A stretch of 64,000 bases of DNA from Trametopsis cervina. Its lineage: Eukaryota > Basidiomycota > Agaricomycetes > Polyporales > Irpicaceae. The position numbers and the translations under genes are program-made. The notes beneath the pieces were generated by a model that saw nothing but the letters and a program-made list of their open reading frames with translations, had not been told where the DNA came from and did not search any database. Shown here piece by piece: positions 46,665 through 56,896 of this stretch (within the stretch, counting starts at the first letter, position 1; the number at the start of each line of letters is the position of its first letter). The DNA lies in assembly GCA_022385755.1 (NCBI GenBank), contig MU278358.1, positions 839,015 through 903,014 on the forward strand. The letters run 5' to 3'.

Positions 46665-47176
46665 GAGGAGGACGTGAGCGTAGACGATCTGGTGGTTTGA
46701 GCGGCTACACGGGTCTTGAATGTCGTTTTCAATGTCGTCAAGGATAATAAAATTCAGGCTCGAGAGTACATGCCAAAGGCCAACAGCTGGAGAGGAGAAG
46801 AGGTCAGAGGAGAATGATAGCGTCTTGGACGAAAGCACTTTTATGCAGTGGCGAGTACGGACTAAATCGTCACGAGCGTCACGAGTCACAGCCGCGCGTA
46901 GACGCACACTGCCTAACACAAGCCAACGTCGCTTCCGGCCAACAGCTGGCGATCCTCCGTTCCAGAGGATGCCCAACACAACTTGCATAGCATAGCTGAC
47001 ACATAGCGACATACACAGCAAAAGCACAACATCGTTCAATACATCTCGTGTTATTTGGGTCTTTTTAAACTGCGCATCCGACTGTCGACCTGCCAGCCGA
47101 TGACTCAAACACAGATATAGACAGCTCAAGGCCACAGAGGCTGCACGCTTCTGACCCTGGCAGAATAACAAAACGT
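46665..47176. other. Intergenic between DGK1 and RPS22
   Basis: An open frame continues upstream of the DGK1 start on the minus strand but looks non-coding: its composition is atypical and it has no conserved motif. This is taken as the DGK1 promoter and the RPS22 trailer. Confidence 0.45.
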
Positions 47177-48011
47177 CTAGTAGACATAACCGAGCAGCTT
47201 TCCTCCAACGTTCTTGCGACGGGCCTCCTCGTGGTCAAGGATGCCAGAAGAGGTTGTCTGTAGCATGCAAGTCATCAGCAACGCAATGACACCTCAAGGG
47301 GATAAGGACGTACCAGGATGATAATACCGAACGAACGAGCAGGGAGCAACAGGTTGACCCAGTTCTCGATTTGGGTGACCTGTACGTTGTAGCGAGGAGA
47401 GATGACACCCGTCTTGTTCAAGCGACCATTCAGTTGCACTACGATCTTGCCCGAGCGATGGTCGTCAACTATCTCGAACTCGCCGATGTAGCCTGTAGGC
47501 GAAAATCCAGGTGATCAGCTTGCGGAAACATAAATCGCAGGAAGGAAGCATAAGGATGTCAACTCTACAGTGAACTCAAATCCGTGGCTAAGTACAGGAC
47601 ATGCGTTAAAATGGTTTTGAGAGAAGTTCGATATATCGGAGCGTTAAAACGACGGGGAGGTGGAGGAACTACCCTCGCCAACGTAGTTATCACTCCGAAC
47701 TTGCAACCACCACCGGGGGAGAAAAAAGAGGGAAACAGAACATTGCCCGCCAAAAGTTGCAAGACGTACCGTGTCGCTGCATCACGCTGAGGAATTTGAC
47801 AATGACCTTGGACGAGGGTCTGATGAGGACCTGACGTTTACCACTGCGCTCGGCATTGACAATGTTGTTCTAGATATGGGTTGAGGACCCTACAGTTCGC
47901 TATAATTTCAGAGGCAACTCACAAGGCAGTCGTTCTGCAAACCATAATGAGTAATCGTGATGGCGTTGGAGAGATAGACGGAGTGCTCACCAGGACAGAT
48001 ACGCGGACCAT
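47177..48011 (-). CDS. RPS22: 40S ribosomal protein uS8 (S22/S15a)
   Basis: A small-subunit ribosomal protein of about 130 residues, normal length. Exons in order: MVRVSVL (48011-47991); a 12-nt microexon coding NDCL (47934-47923); [20 protein letters not shown] through MQRH; a long 277-nt intron (47769-47493); [20 protein letters not shown] through ARSFGIIIL; and [20 protein letters not shown] to the stop at 47177. The sequence is almost identical to the universal uS8 family. The long intron is unusual beside the others of about 50-60 nt. The gene is divergent from RPS17, with 484 bp between the starts. Confidence 0.95.
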
Positions 48012-48495
48012 GGTGGGGTGAGGTAGCAGAGGAGTCTTGAAGGCGGACTAACGAAGGCCGAAAAGGAGTGATGTAAGTACCTACGCTCGTCCGAGTGTCG
48101 TGCTACAGGAAGCGCGAGTCAAGACGAGCTCTATATTCACGATTCCACAGCCGCAGGTAGGCGTGTCATTATCGCAAAATGATCAATTCGTCAAGTGTCG
48201 TCTTCCACGGAACAGGCATAATAACAGAGAAGTGCTATTCACCTTGAGAGATAGTCTTGGGGAGCGTGGGCGGGGACAACAACGACGGCAAAGGACCCGG
48301 TAAACTGAACTTCGACCAAGCTTGAAATTGATGGGATACTGTATTAGGAAGGATGTGGCTTGATGAGCTGTACAGAACCAGTTCCAGCCACGGCGGCACT
48401 TGCCGGATTTGGATTCGCTTGCAGCGCCAAGCGTCCAGTTCGAGCAGCCCAACGTCAAGCACGCCCCCCTCGCCGCCAACACTCACTTAGTCAAT
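48012..48495. promoter_or_regulatory. Bidirectional promoter region of RPS22 and RPS17
   Basis: Two ribosomal-protein genes start head to head 484 bp apart, so this interval carries both promoters and 5' leaders. No particular motif could be assigned with confidence. Confidence 0.55.
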
Positions 48496-49259
48496 ATGGT
48501 ATGCGGAAGCTATGGCTCTATATTCTCTGTGTGTTATTAACAAAAAGATCCTGCCTTGCTATGTAGGGTCGTGTACGTACCAAGACCACGAAGAGGGCCT
48601 CCCGTGTGCTCATCGAGAAATAGTGAGTATTCGCAAGTGTCTGCATTGAATCGTCGGATGGGTATGTGGAGAGGGATGAATTTCCCGACACTGTTCGGTG
48701 GATTTTGTGTTGGGCGAGCTGTTAGGGAGATTGTCTCAAGTCGAGATGCTAATGATCTACCTAGCTACCCCCGTCTTACCCTCGACTTCCACACAAACAA
48801 GCGTATCATCGATGAAGTCGTGCGTTCTATTGACATGTTTACGCGTTCATACTTTGGATTTACCTCCAGAATCTTAGGCCGTTGTCCCTTCAAAACGCCT
48901 GCGCAACAAGATTGCTGGTTTCACGACCCACTTGATGAAGCGTATCCAGAAGGGTCCTGTCCGTGGTATTTCCTTCAAGCTGCAGGAGGAAGAACGTGAG
49001 AGGAAGGACAACTATGTGCCCGAAGTGTCTGCGCTTGACACAAGCGTCAGTGGTCTTGAGGTCGACCCCGATACCAAGGTTCGTCTCCAATGGATATTGT
49101 GCACATTGAATGGAAGATCTGAGGAGCGTAACACAGGATCTTCTGCGCGCGTTGAACTTTGACTCTGTAACAGTCAATGTTGTTCAGCCTGTCGTCGCTG
49201 TCCCCGAGCGTGGCCCTCGTGGACCGCGACGGAACGTCCCAGGAGCCGCCCGTTCGTAA
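48496..49259 (+). CDS. RPS17: 40S ribosomal protein eS17
   Basis: A small-subunit ribosomal protein. The initiator ATG (48496-48498) is the only coding part of exon 1 and is followed at once by a GTATGC donor. Exon 2 starts at 48567: [19 protein letters not shown]. Then [18 protein letters not shown], then [20 protein letters not shown] joined directly to [19 protein letters not shown], and finally [20 protein letters not shown] to the stop at 49257-49259 after an Arg/Pro-rich end. The length of about 145 residues and the sequence fit the family throughout. Its neighbour RPS22 shares the upstream region. Confidence 0.95.
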
Positions 49260-50192
49260 GATACGCGAAGACGTACGGTATGAAGTATACTATGTTTTCA
49301 CCATGACTGCTGTGTCCCATGTATTGCCTTGTTTCTCTCGTATTCGCTCTACCAAAAAGCTTTCGGAGCGGTGGCATTGTACGTTGGGTGTGAGCCAGTG
49401 ATCATGCATAATCTTCATCCTCGAAGAGTATGTCTCTCAAAGTGGATTGCTTGCGCTTCCACGCCTAAGTTTCCCTATACAATGGATTGAGGACGTGAGT
49501 ATGCGCCCGGATACCCTACTGTGCAGCCATAATCTTAATCGTTCAATATTAATAATGTCTATGAAGAAGGGCCATCGCTTCGGGATAGGCCGCAAACTTG
49601 CAACTCAACACTGCTCGCCATTTAGCCAGGAGCCCAGACACCAGCTCACCAATATACAGTAGTATGGATAGTCTCGGTTCCAGACGGCCCGGTGAACCTT
49701 CCTTTTGAGGCAGGAGACAGCGAGACACGAGACAAAGAAGGATACCAGGACGTCTGGTGAACTTGGGCGTGCGCTCATACATCACTCATCACGTATGCAG
49801 AGAAGGGCTTTTTTTCCTACCTGTTCTTAGCAATGGTACATAATTTAGGCTCGTGTCTATGTTTTGACTCATTACATTTGTGTATGATATTTTTCCGGTT
49901 CAATATTCATTTGTTACAATTTCCTCTAAGGCGCCTAGAAAAAAGTCCTCAGGTATGCCGGGACTGCAGCACACCCTCACCCCTCCCACTTCTCCCAGAA
50001 TTATTGACCCTACAATAGGAACCAAACACAACACGCAAGTATGCTTTCGCCTGCGAAATAACGATAGGCGCCCACACATCTCAGCGGGCGAGGCTTGCAG
50101 AAATGAGTGATGTATGAGCGCGCGCCCGCTGAGTAGTTGCTCATAAACGTTCGTAATATGTTGATGTATGTCTAAACCAGAAGTACTGGTAT

Positions 50193-50285
50193 GGCTCAAT
50201 GGTCTAGTGGTATGATTCCTGCTTTGGGCATTTACTTTACAGCATTCATTGCAGGAGGTCTCGGGTTCAATCCCCGATTGAGCCC
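50193..50285 (+). tRNA. tRNA-Pro (anticodon TGG) with intron
   Basis: The acceptor GGCTCAA pairs perfectly with TTGAGCC. The anticodon stem CCTGC pairs with GCAGG. The loop starts TTTGGG, so the anticodon is TGG, and is followed by an intron of about 21 nt (within CATTTACTTTACAGCATTCAT). The T arm is TCGGG-TTCAATC-CCCGA. A run of T begins directly after the gene and is a strong RNA polymerase III terminator. Confidence 0.9.
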
Positions 50286-51856
50286 TTTTTTTTTTTCCCC
50301 TGCTCAACAGTTTTTTTTTTCATCCTACAAGGCCATTTCACCCATGGATGCACTTTTTTTTTTTTTTTCCATCGAGAACCAATTCACTTCGTTGAGATAG
50401 TACTCGTTAAGCAACTCATAGTAACAAATTTTTGGGCATACTCATTTCAACATTGCTAAATGTGTCAGCACATGGCCATTGTAGTTTTGTGTGCATGTCA
50501 CAGGCTGATGGTTGAATTTCATAGGGTTTCACGAAGCATCGATATCGACTGGACATGTATGTACAAGATCTTTAAAGTGGTCAGCAGACAGAGAGTCACA
50601 AGCGCTAACTAATAGGATGTCCTGACGTCATGTAAGTGGCACTGCCTCAACCGCTGGAACAGTTCTATTAGTATATAAACTGTGCATTGCCTCTCACCGC
50701 ACATCGATCCAAATTCCCTGACTCGGTATGCGCGTGGTATCCACAATACCACACGCATACTTGGGTTGTACTGGCGTAGGGTATCTGTAGGGAACAATAT
50801 CAGAATGGGCGAATTCCCATCGAGTACCACTCGAATACTCACATTAGGCGCCCGTTCAGGCGGCGGGTTCGAATCCTCGTATTGCCCTGATACTAATATA
50901 AGCTGATGCGGTCATTTGGGCCAATAAAAATATTATAATTGTTAATCTGTACTGAGTACAGGTTGTATGCTACAAATCAAACTGGTACTACCTCCACGGA
51001 CAGCATCCGCATGTCCGCTGCATGACACGAAGACACTCCGGCGCATTGTATGCCGAGTACGCCCTGACGAGGCCGAGCTGCCTGCGGATCGCGCTGAAGT
51101 ACCGCACGTGCTTAGCATTTGCGGGCTGGATATGCAGTGCGCTATCCTCAAGTGTGCGCCGCACGTTCTGGATCTTATCTTGATGTCCATGCGGGTGGCG
51201 GTGAGTCGCGGCTATATACGCGGGGATGTGTTATTATTACTCACCTGATGTATGTTCTAGAAGTACCAGTGAATCAGCTGTAGTTTGGTGCACACATGAG
51301 TGGGCGGTGAACCAGGAGAGCATAACAGGTGACGTACAATGCAAGCCGGACAACAACGCTGCAGCTCAGTCTACTCGGCCTCGGCTTGATGAATTTGTAG
51401 ACCTGTGTAATCCAGCTAAACCTGTAGAGCTACATGGCCAACAATTGTGTCTCACCTCATGAACCGAGGCAAGGTACTTGAGTCCTTGCTGATACCCTCC
51501 AGGTAGACTTCTGCTAGACACATGATAGACGGACAGATGAACGGATGGACTTACAGACAATCTTGAATGCTACTGTCTCAGTACACTCTTCATTATCTTA
51601 CGTCCATATACGTGCATATAGGGAACATATGTGGACGTCGCTGAGTTTTGAGATATGAGGATGATGGCGAAACGCCAAGTTGTTTCTAACTCCGACGTCA
51701 TGCCCAGCGCCTTTTCAAGTCTGTTAGCAGGTAACAAAAGCGATAACAAGTATTTACTTACCCAGTAATGATCCGTAGATAGGAACGTCTGGCGCCTATG
51801 CAAGGGAAAAGCGTTGTTACGAAAATGAAAGGCAAAAAAATGATTACTGATCTAAT

Positions 51857-51883
51857 GACACAGACGCGATTCGAACCTGTGTC
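51857..51883. repeat. Short hairpin with tRNA B-box-like loop
   Basis: GACACAG and CTGTGTC form perfect 7-bp arms around CGCGATTCGAAC. On the minus strand the loop reads GTTCGAATCGCG, close to a Pol III B-box. It does not fold as a complete tRNA, so it is probably a decayed tRNA-derived fragment. Confidence 0.4.
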
Positions 51884-52080
51884 TTCGCAATACCATCAAT
51901 TTGCATGGTATTCGACTGGTATTAGGCTGCTATGGTATGTGTAGGGTATTTACATGGTATGTGGTTTACCTATTGAATACCGACTCAGGAAATCCGGGGC
52001 TGATGTGCGGTGTCTTCCCTCTCAGGAGTATTCTCACCAGAGCTTGCCAATCTTCAGCTATCCGCCAGACAACCATCGCC

Positions 52081-52366
52081 ATGTCCCCTGAGAGCAGCCA
52101 GGTCTCTTACCCACCTTCAGTACACATGGCTTCTACACGCCTCGACCGGGCCCATGCCGTGCAACCTACTCCAACTCAGACTATGTCGGTTGGGCGTGCT
52201 GGAGAAGCACAAGCGGAGGAACAACGTGCAGAGAGAATAAGAGGAGGTTGTATCCCTTGCCCGGTGCGTATTCCGCCACTGTCAGCATCGTGCGCGCATC
52301 TCATTGTCCGCGTTTATCCAGGACGGCGGGTGCTGCTTCGTGATTCCCTTGCCATGCTGTTGCTGA
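52081..52366 (+). CDS. Small cysteine-rich basidiomycete mini-protein (GGCIPCP family)
   Basis: Exon 1 52081-52263 (61 codons) and exon 2 52322-52366 join across a 58-nt intron with a GTGCGT donor and TCCAG acceptor, in phase 0, giving 75 residues. The N-terminal 45 residues are polar (Ser, Pro, Gln). They are followed by AQAEEQRAERIRGGCIPCP, then DGGCCFVIPLPCCC and the stop. Seven of the last 19 residues are Cys. The ending closely matches a small family of short Agaricomycete proteins I know from memory, with R-x-R-G-G-C-I-P-C-P-D-G-x-x-C...P-C-C; the function is unknown. The end could be palmitoylated or bind metal, which is inference. The conserved ending appears only after splicing, so gene finders can easily miss it. 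Confidence 0.75.
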
Positions 52367-53131
52367 GCTGGGTCTACACGAGTGGTCGATTGAACCATTC
52401 ATCATGCGGCTTTGGAGCACCAGAATCGACCATGGACGATATGTATTATATTATACTGCATACATTGGCCAATCCGGCCGCGCGCTGCTTGCGCTCACTG
52501 TTAATATGGAATGGACGGACGCTGTAGTTGATGATACTTGTCCATATACGATAATAATGTTTGAATAGGGACTGCTGCTTCTAACAAGTAGATGAAAAGA
52601 ACGCTCAATTCTTACACGTGTTGTGTGGGCATTCCGAATGAGAGTTCATGTCTTGCATCTGACGATGTCTGGTTTTCGCTGCCTGCTTGCCGCTCCATCC
52701 AACGACGTACTGTATGTCTGGGCTGGGAGACACATAGCTGGCGAAGCAAAACCCTATGCTCTGCCAGCCGCTGTTTCCAGGGTATTGGTAACATGCTGGG
52801 CATTGTCTGTGCACTTGGATGTTTCACTTAGGTCATTCCTAGTACCAGAACTGGCCGTAGCTCTTTGCTGCACATGATTAAACGAGACGCCGTTGTGTAC
52901 TGAAGATCAGCCACTTGCCTGTCAAAACAATCTCCGTATGTTTTCTAGAAGAGCGGGTGATAGTTCAGATATACCAGTGATGGTCCTGCGAGATTATGTT
53001 GCAAAAGGTGCCTGCGTTGTTTCTGCGCTGTGTGCGAGCCGGGTCGGAGATGCACGTGCAATGCGAAACGCTGGAGGTGGCTGTAATCGTGAGGTCGCGC
53101 ATCACAGCGACCGCCCATCGTCGACTTCGCA
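52367..53131. other. Intergenic
   Basis: No convincing coding sequence, RNA gene or repeat was seen. The right end is the promoter of the acid phosphatase gene. Confidence 0.5.
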
Positions 53132-55616
53132 ATGGCAGGCAGTCGCGAGCACTTTAAGGTCCTCGAATCCTCCTCTGCATACAAGTCCGAATCTCATCTG
53201 CGCGAGGACGAGGAACACGAAGCTCTCCTTCCGCAATATGAGCAACCTGTCCCGCTGGCAGAGCAGCTGCTCTCTGGTGAACATGCAAGAGCAAAACGGC
53301 GCCAGGTGATATTCCTCGTCACCTCGTTTCTGAGTGGCATCGCCGTCTGTCTCCTCGCACAACTTCTGTGGTGCTATGTGCAACCAGAATCGCAGCACAA
53401 TTCAGCACCTCCAAGTCGCGGCGCTGCACAAGTCTTCGCCCCACCTTATGCTGGCTCTTCCGAGGTGCACAACTTCCCACCCGCCTCCCCTACCAATTAC
53501 TTCCCTTCACTATTCCCGACCAACGTTGGCCATGCAGGCCCAACTCCCACTGGAGCCGAGCCAGCACTCATCGAAACCGCCCCTTCGTACCCTGTGCACA
53601 CCGGGGCACCACATCTTGTTTCTCCCTTTGCGACGCAGAAGAAGAACACTTCAGAGGAGTTCGATCTATTCAGACACTGGGGAAATCTCTCGCCATGGTT
53701 TAGCGTGCCTCGTGGCGCGTTTGGGCTGGACTCAAGTCCGGAAACACCAGAGACATGTCAGGTCACTGGTTTGCATCTCTTGCACCGTCATGGTGCGAGA
53801 TATCCGACCCAGTATGGTACGCGTGTCGCTATCTACGTCTCCTTCTTGTTTTCTTATCCGCGCTCTTAGCTTCTTACGGTGGCCCTGCCAACTTCTCCGC
53901 GCGTCTCAATCAAGCTGCTGCCGGCTGGAATGCAACGGGAGAGCTTGGATTCTTGAACGAATGGTGAGTTGAACTCTGTATCGCATGGCATGAAAGAACT
54001 CAGCGTACTTTCGACAGGACGTATAAATTGGGCGAAGAAGGTGAAGCATGTCCCGCAGCTCCTGCTCAGCCCGTTCGCTAATCTTCAATGCGTAGTCCTT
54101 ACACCCTTTGGCCGTCAACAGCTCTGTGAGTTTATCCCTGGCTGTTTCGTGGACGCATGTTCATATTTCTCGGTAGTTGATCTTGGGGTTGCAACTCGCA
54201 TTAAATACGGATTCCTTCTCAAGAATTTCTCGCAGTCTAACACGCTTCCTGTTTTCCGCACAGAGTCTCAGTAAGCTTGCTTTGAAGTCAATCAGAGGTC
54301 AATATCTCATGCTATACAGGGATCGCATGCTGGCATCGGCTCTGAATTTTGCTGCTGGCTTCTTTGGTATACCCTATGACGGACTCTATCAGCAGAGCAT
54401 TACAATTGAGGCGAACGGCGTATGTCATTTGCGTTTCAACTCATCAACCTGACAAGTCTTACCGACCCATCCTAGTTCAACAACACCCTGGCACCGTACA
54501 AGACGTAAGGATTAGTGTAACTCACTTAACGCTCTATTCAGTTCTGATCGCGTTGTCCACTAGTTGCCCTAACTCAAATGACAGGGCAAAAGCGGACCGC
54601 GGTGTTTGGTACGTCCGTAAGTGGGCGAATATATATCTCAAGGATGCGCAAGCACGTCTGGCACCGCAGCTGAAAGGTCACGACCTTTCCATCGAGGACG
54701 TGTACACATTACAACAGTTGTGCGCCTATGAGGCAGGTCATGTTAAGTATATCATACGTCCATAATACTAACCAAACACACGACGTAGACCGTTGCTATC
54801 GGCTATTCGCAGTTTTGTGAGCTGTTTACAGAAGAAGAATGGAAAGGCTTTGACTACGCGTTAGTAATGGGTTATTGTTGAAGCATCGTTGAATCTGACA
54901 TTTGTTTTTCTGACCAGGCTGGACCTGTACTTCTGGTACGATTCAGCATTCGGTTCCCCTGTTGCTCGCGTGGAAGGCATTGGCTACATACAGGAACTCG
55001 TCGCTCGGTTGACGCACACACCCATTGCCGTGCATAATTCTTCTACAAATGCGACATTGGACGATAATCCCACCACCTTCCCACTCGACCAGAGCTTGTA
55101 TGTAGATGCTACACATGAGGTTGTCGTACTTTATGGTGAGATGCATCCTCCCTTGTATGAAGGCCTGCGAATGACGGTGGTCCCTTAGTTTTGACCGCGC
55201 TAAATCTGAGCAACTTCGCTGCGGATGGCCCACTGCCCTGGGACCACATACCGAAGCAGAGAGCATTCAAGTCGTCCCATCTGGCCCCATTTGCGACGAA
55301 TATACACTTCCAACGTACGCATTATTCAAGGCTTCTCGAGCAGTAACCGACGCTAACGTTATATGCAGTCTTAGAATGTGGCTCTGCGGAGGAAACCCAG
55401 ATCCGTGTCGTTGTCAACGATGGTGTCGTGCCTCTCACATCCATCAAGGGTTGTCCTGAACAGAAGGATGGCCTCTGCCCTGTATCGATATTTGTCGCGG
55501 CCATGAAAGAGCAAATACACAATACGGATTGGGTTTGGGGTTGCCATGGGGGTTGGTCAGTCCCAGAAGGGGATGCTTGGTCTACAACAGATGGGTATCC
55601 CCCACGCCCCCAGTGA
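53132..55616 (+). CDS. Membrane-anchored histidine acid phosphatase
   Basis: A branch-2 histidine phosphatase (acid phosphatase/phytase-like), probably acting on phosphate esters in the secretory lumen or outside the cell. A cytosolic N-terminus of about 55 residues is followed by one signal-anchor helix (VIFLVTSFLSGIAVCLLAQL, about residues 59-78) and a Pro/Ser-rich stalk. The catalytic motif LHRHGARYPTQY lies near residue 218. Downstream exons include GFFGIPYDGLYQQSITIEAN, VWYVRKWANIYLKDAQARL, YTLQQLCAYE and SQFCELFTEEEWKGFDYALD. The proton-donor region reads YVDATHEVVVLYVLTALNLS, HE where most fungal phytases have HD. The C-terminus has paired Cys (ECGS..KGCPEQKDGLCPVS). The stop is at 55616, and the length is roughly 600-650 residues. 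Middle exon edges are approximate. Confidence 0.85.
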
Positions 55617-55891
55617 AGGACAGGCGGTCTTGGCCCAAACTTTGGAGAAAGAACCCTCAGAGTGACAACCGAGCAATTAGAATAGCTTAGATTCTGTTAT
55701 ACTACTCCAGGCGAACATTTTATGTATCTCAGTCGTCCCTAAGGCTTCCGGTCGGGAACTTAGCTCTGCATTTTAGCATCATTCTCGTACTGCCCAGCTT
55801 TTAGCGCTAGGTGATAGGGACCGCCCAGCTCTTACTCTCATCATCGTAGTACATTCCTCTTGTTCGTTATCCGCACCGCCGAAGGGCAAAT

Positions 55892-56794
55892 ATGGTCAAC
55901 TCGAGAGTGAACGGGCCCAATCACGCAAAGTTGAAGATAGGAAGACGATTACAAGTAGCGCAAGGACACTATGCGACTTGTATACCGCGACAGCGCCATC
56001 TTCACAGCTCTTCCTCTAGAAGAAGTCACTATGACACGCTCTCGATTCCGAAACATGCCTCAAGAAGCCAGGTGAAGGTTGGTATTTTGCTAATCTTATC
56101 TTAAACAACTGAAGCCAATGCCCCTACAGTCAAGCTTCTACAAGGTATGCGCAACTCTACCACGCTCTGAACGTCCCCACTGGCTAACCCTGTCAGATCA
56201 TCCCTAGCTAAGTAAAATATACCATCCGGATGTGACGAAGGACCCTGGGGCGAAAGATAAGTTTCAGAAAGTCAGCGAAGCTTATGCCGTGCTAGGAGAT
56301 GAACGTAAAAGGTAGGTTGTCATCGAGTGTGTATGGCTTGCTTGACTGAGCCGCTATACTGCAGGAGGGCGTACGACCGCACTCTAGTATCCGCAGACAC
56401 TGGTAGACATCGGCACCCCACCCCCGCGTCGGCATATCCGGGTGCTCCCAGCTCGAGTCACTGGGCATACGGGCATGAGCATGGCCCGCGAAAGAGACCT
56501 GGAGCAACTCATGCCTGGAACAGACACGACGCACCTGGGCGTGGACCGTACTGGCAAGGCTATCCACGTTCTTCGCCTTATACACATCCGCAAGCTGCTC
56601 CGGAGCGCCATCAAGATCCTTTTAATTCGCTACATGTACGAAGAGCAACGGGACACAATCCGTCAAAGGATCCTCTTGGCCCGTCAGAAGCGGATACAAT
56701 GAATAGAGTATCCAGCCTTTGGAGAGCTGTGCAGGTCATAGGTATTGTCATGTTTGTGGCAACTGTAGGAGGAGGGTTTCGGGCGAGTGCGTAG
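55892..56794 (+). CDS. J-domain (DnaJ-like) protein, probably mitochondrial, with C-terminal membrane anchor
   Basis: Start at 55892. The N-terminus is basic and Ser-rich with Arg spaced along it ([20 protein letters not shown]), like a mitochondrial targeting sequence. The J domain follows: [20 protein letters not shown], then across a small exon [20 protein letters not shown] with the essential HPD, and [21 protein letters not shown] Gly/Pro/His-rich linker leads to one C-terminal hydrophobic helix ([19 protein letters not shown]) and the stop at 56792-56794. About 235 residues. J proteins stimulate Hsp70; the anchor suggests recruitment to a membrane. The layout recalls fungal mitochondrial J proteins such as Jid1, but the exact orthologue is not assigned. 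Confidence 0.82.
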
Positions 56795-56896
56795 CGAGTT
56801 TGTATTAGCTCCGCAGGAGAACATCCACTTGGTATATAATATAAAGCCCACTGCAATGTTAATGCTCTAGATATACCTCAGGGTACTCAAAGAAAT

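Larger units (their letters stand above)
49260..52080. other. Gene-poor interval with tRNA-Pro and tRNA-like or simple-sequence pieces
   Basis: Apart from tRNA-Pro (50193-50285) there is no confident gene. T runs occur at 50286-50297, near 50311-50321 and near 50351-50366. A Pol III B-box-like GGGTTCGAATCC occurs near 50866-50877 without a complete tRNA fold. A minus-strand open stretch near 50990-51180 reads in a protein-like way (KHVRYFSAIRRQLGLVRAYS) but has no start or domain. TGGTAT words recur near 51905-51965. Confidence 0.5.

Noticed and set aside
46665..47171. Upstream extension of the DGK1 frame to 47171
   Set aside because: Its composition is unlike the rest of the protein and it has no conserved motif; the kinase has a good start at 46664 and needs no extension.
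50841..50890. Possible second tRNA (B-box GGGTTCGAATCC)
   Set aside because: The acceptor and D arms do not pair and the T stem has mismatches; treated as a tRNA-like fragment at most.
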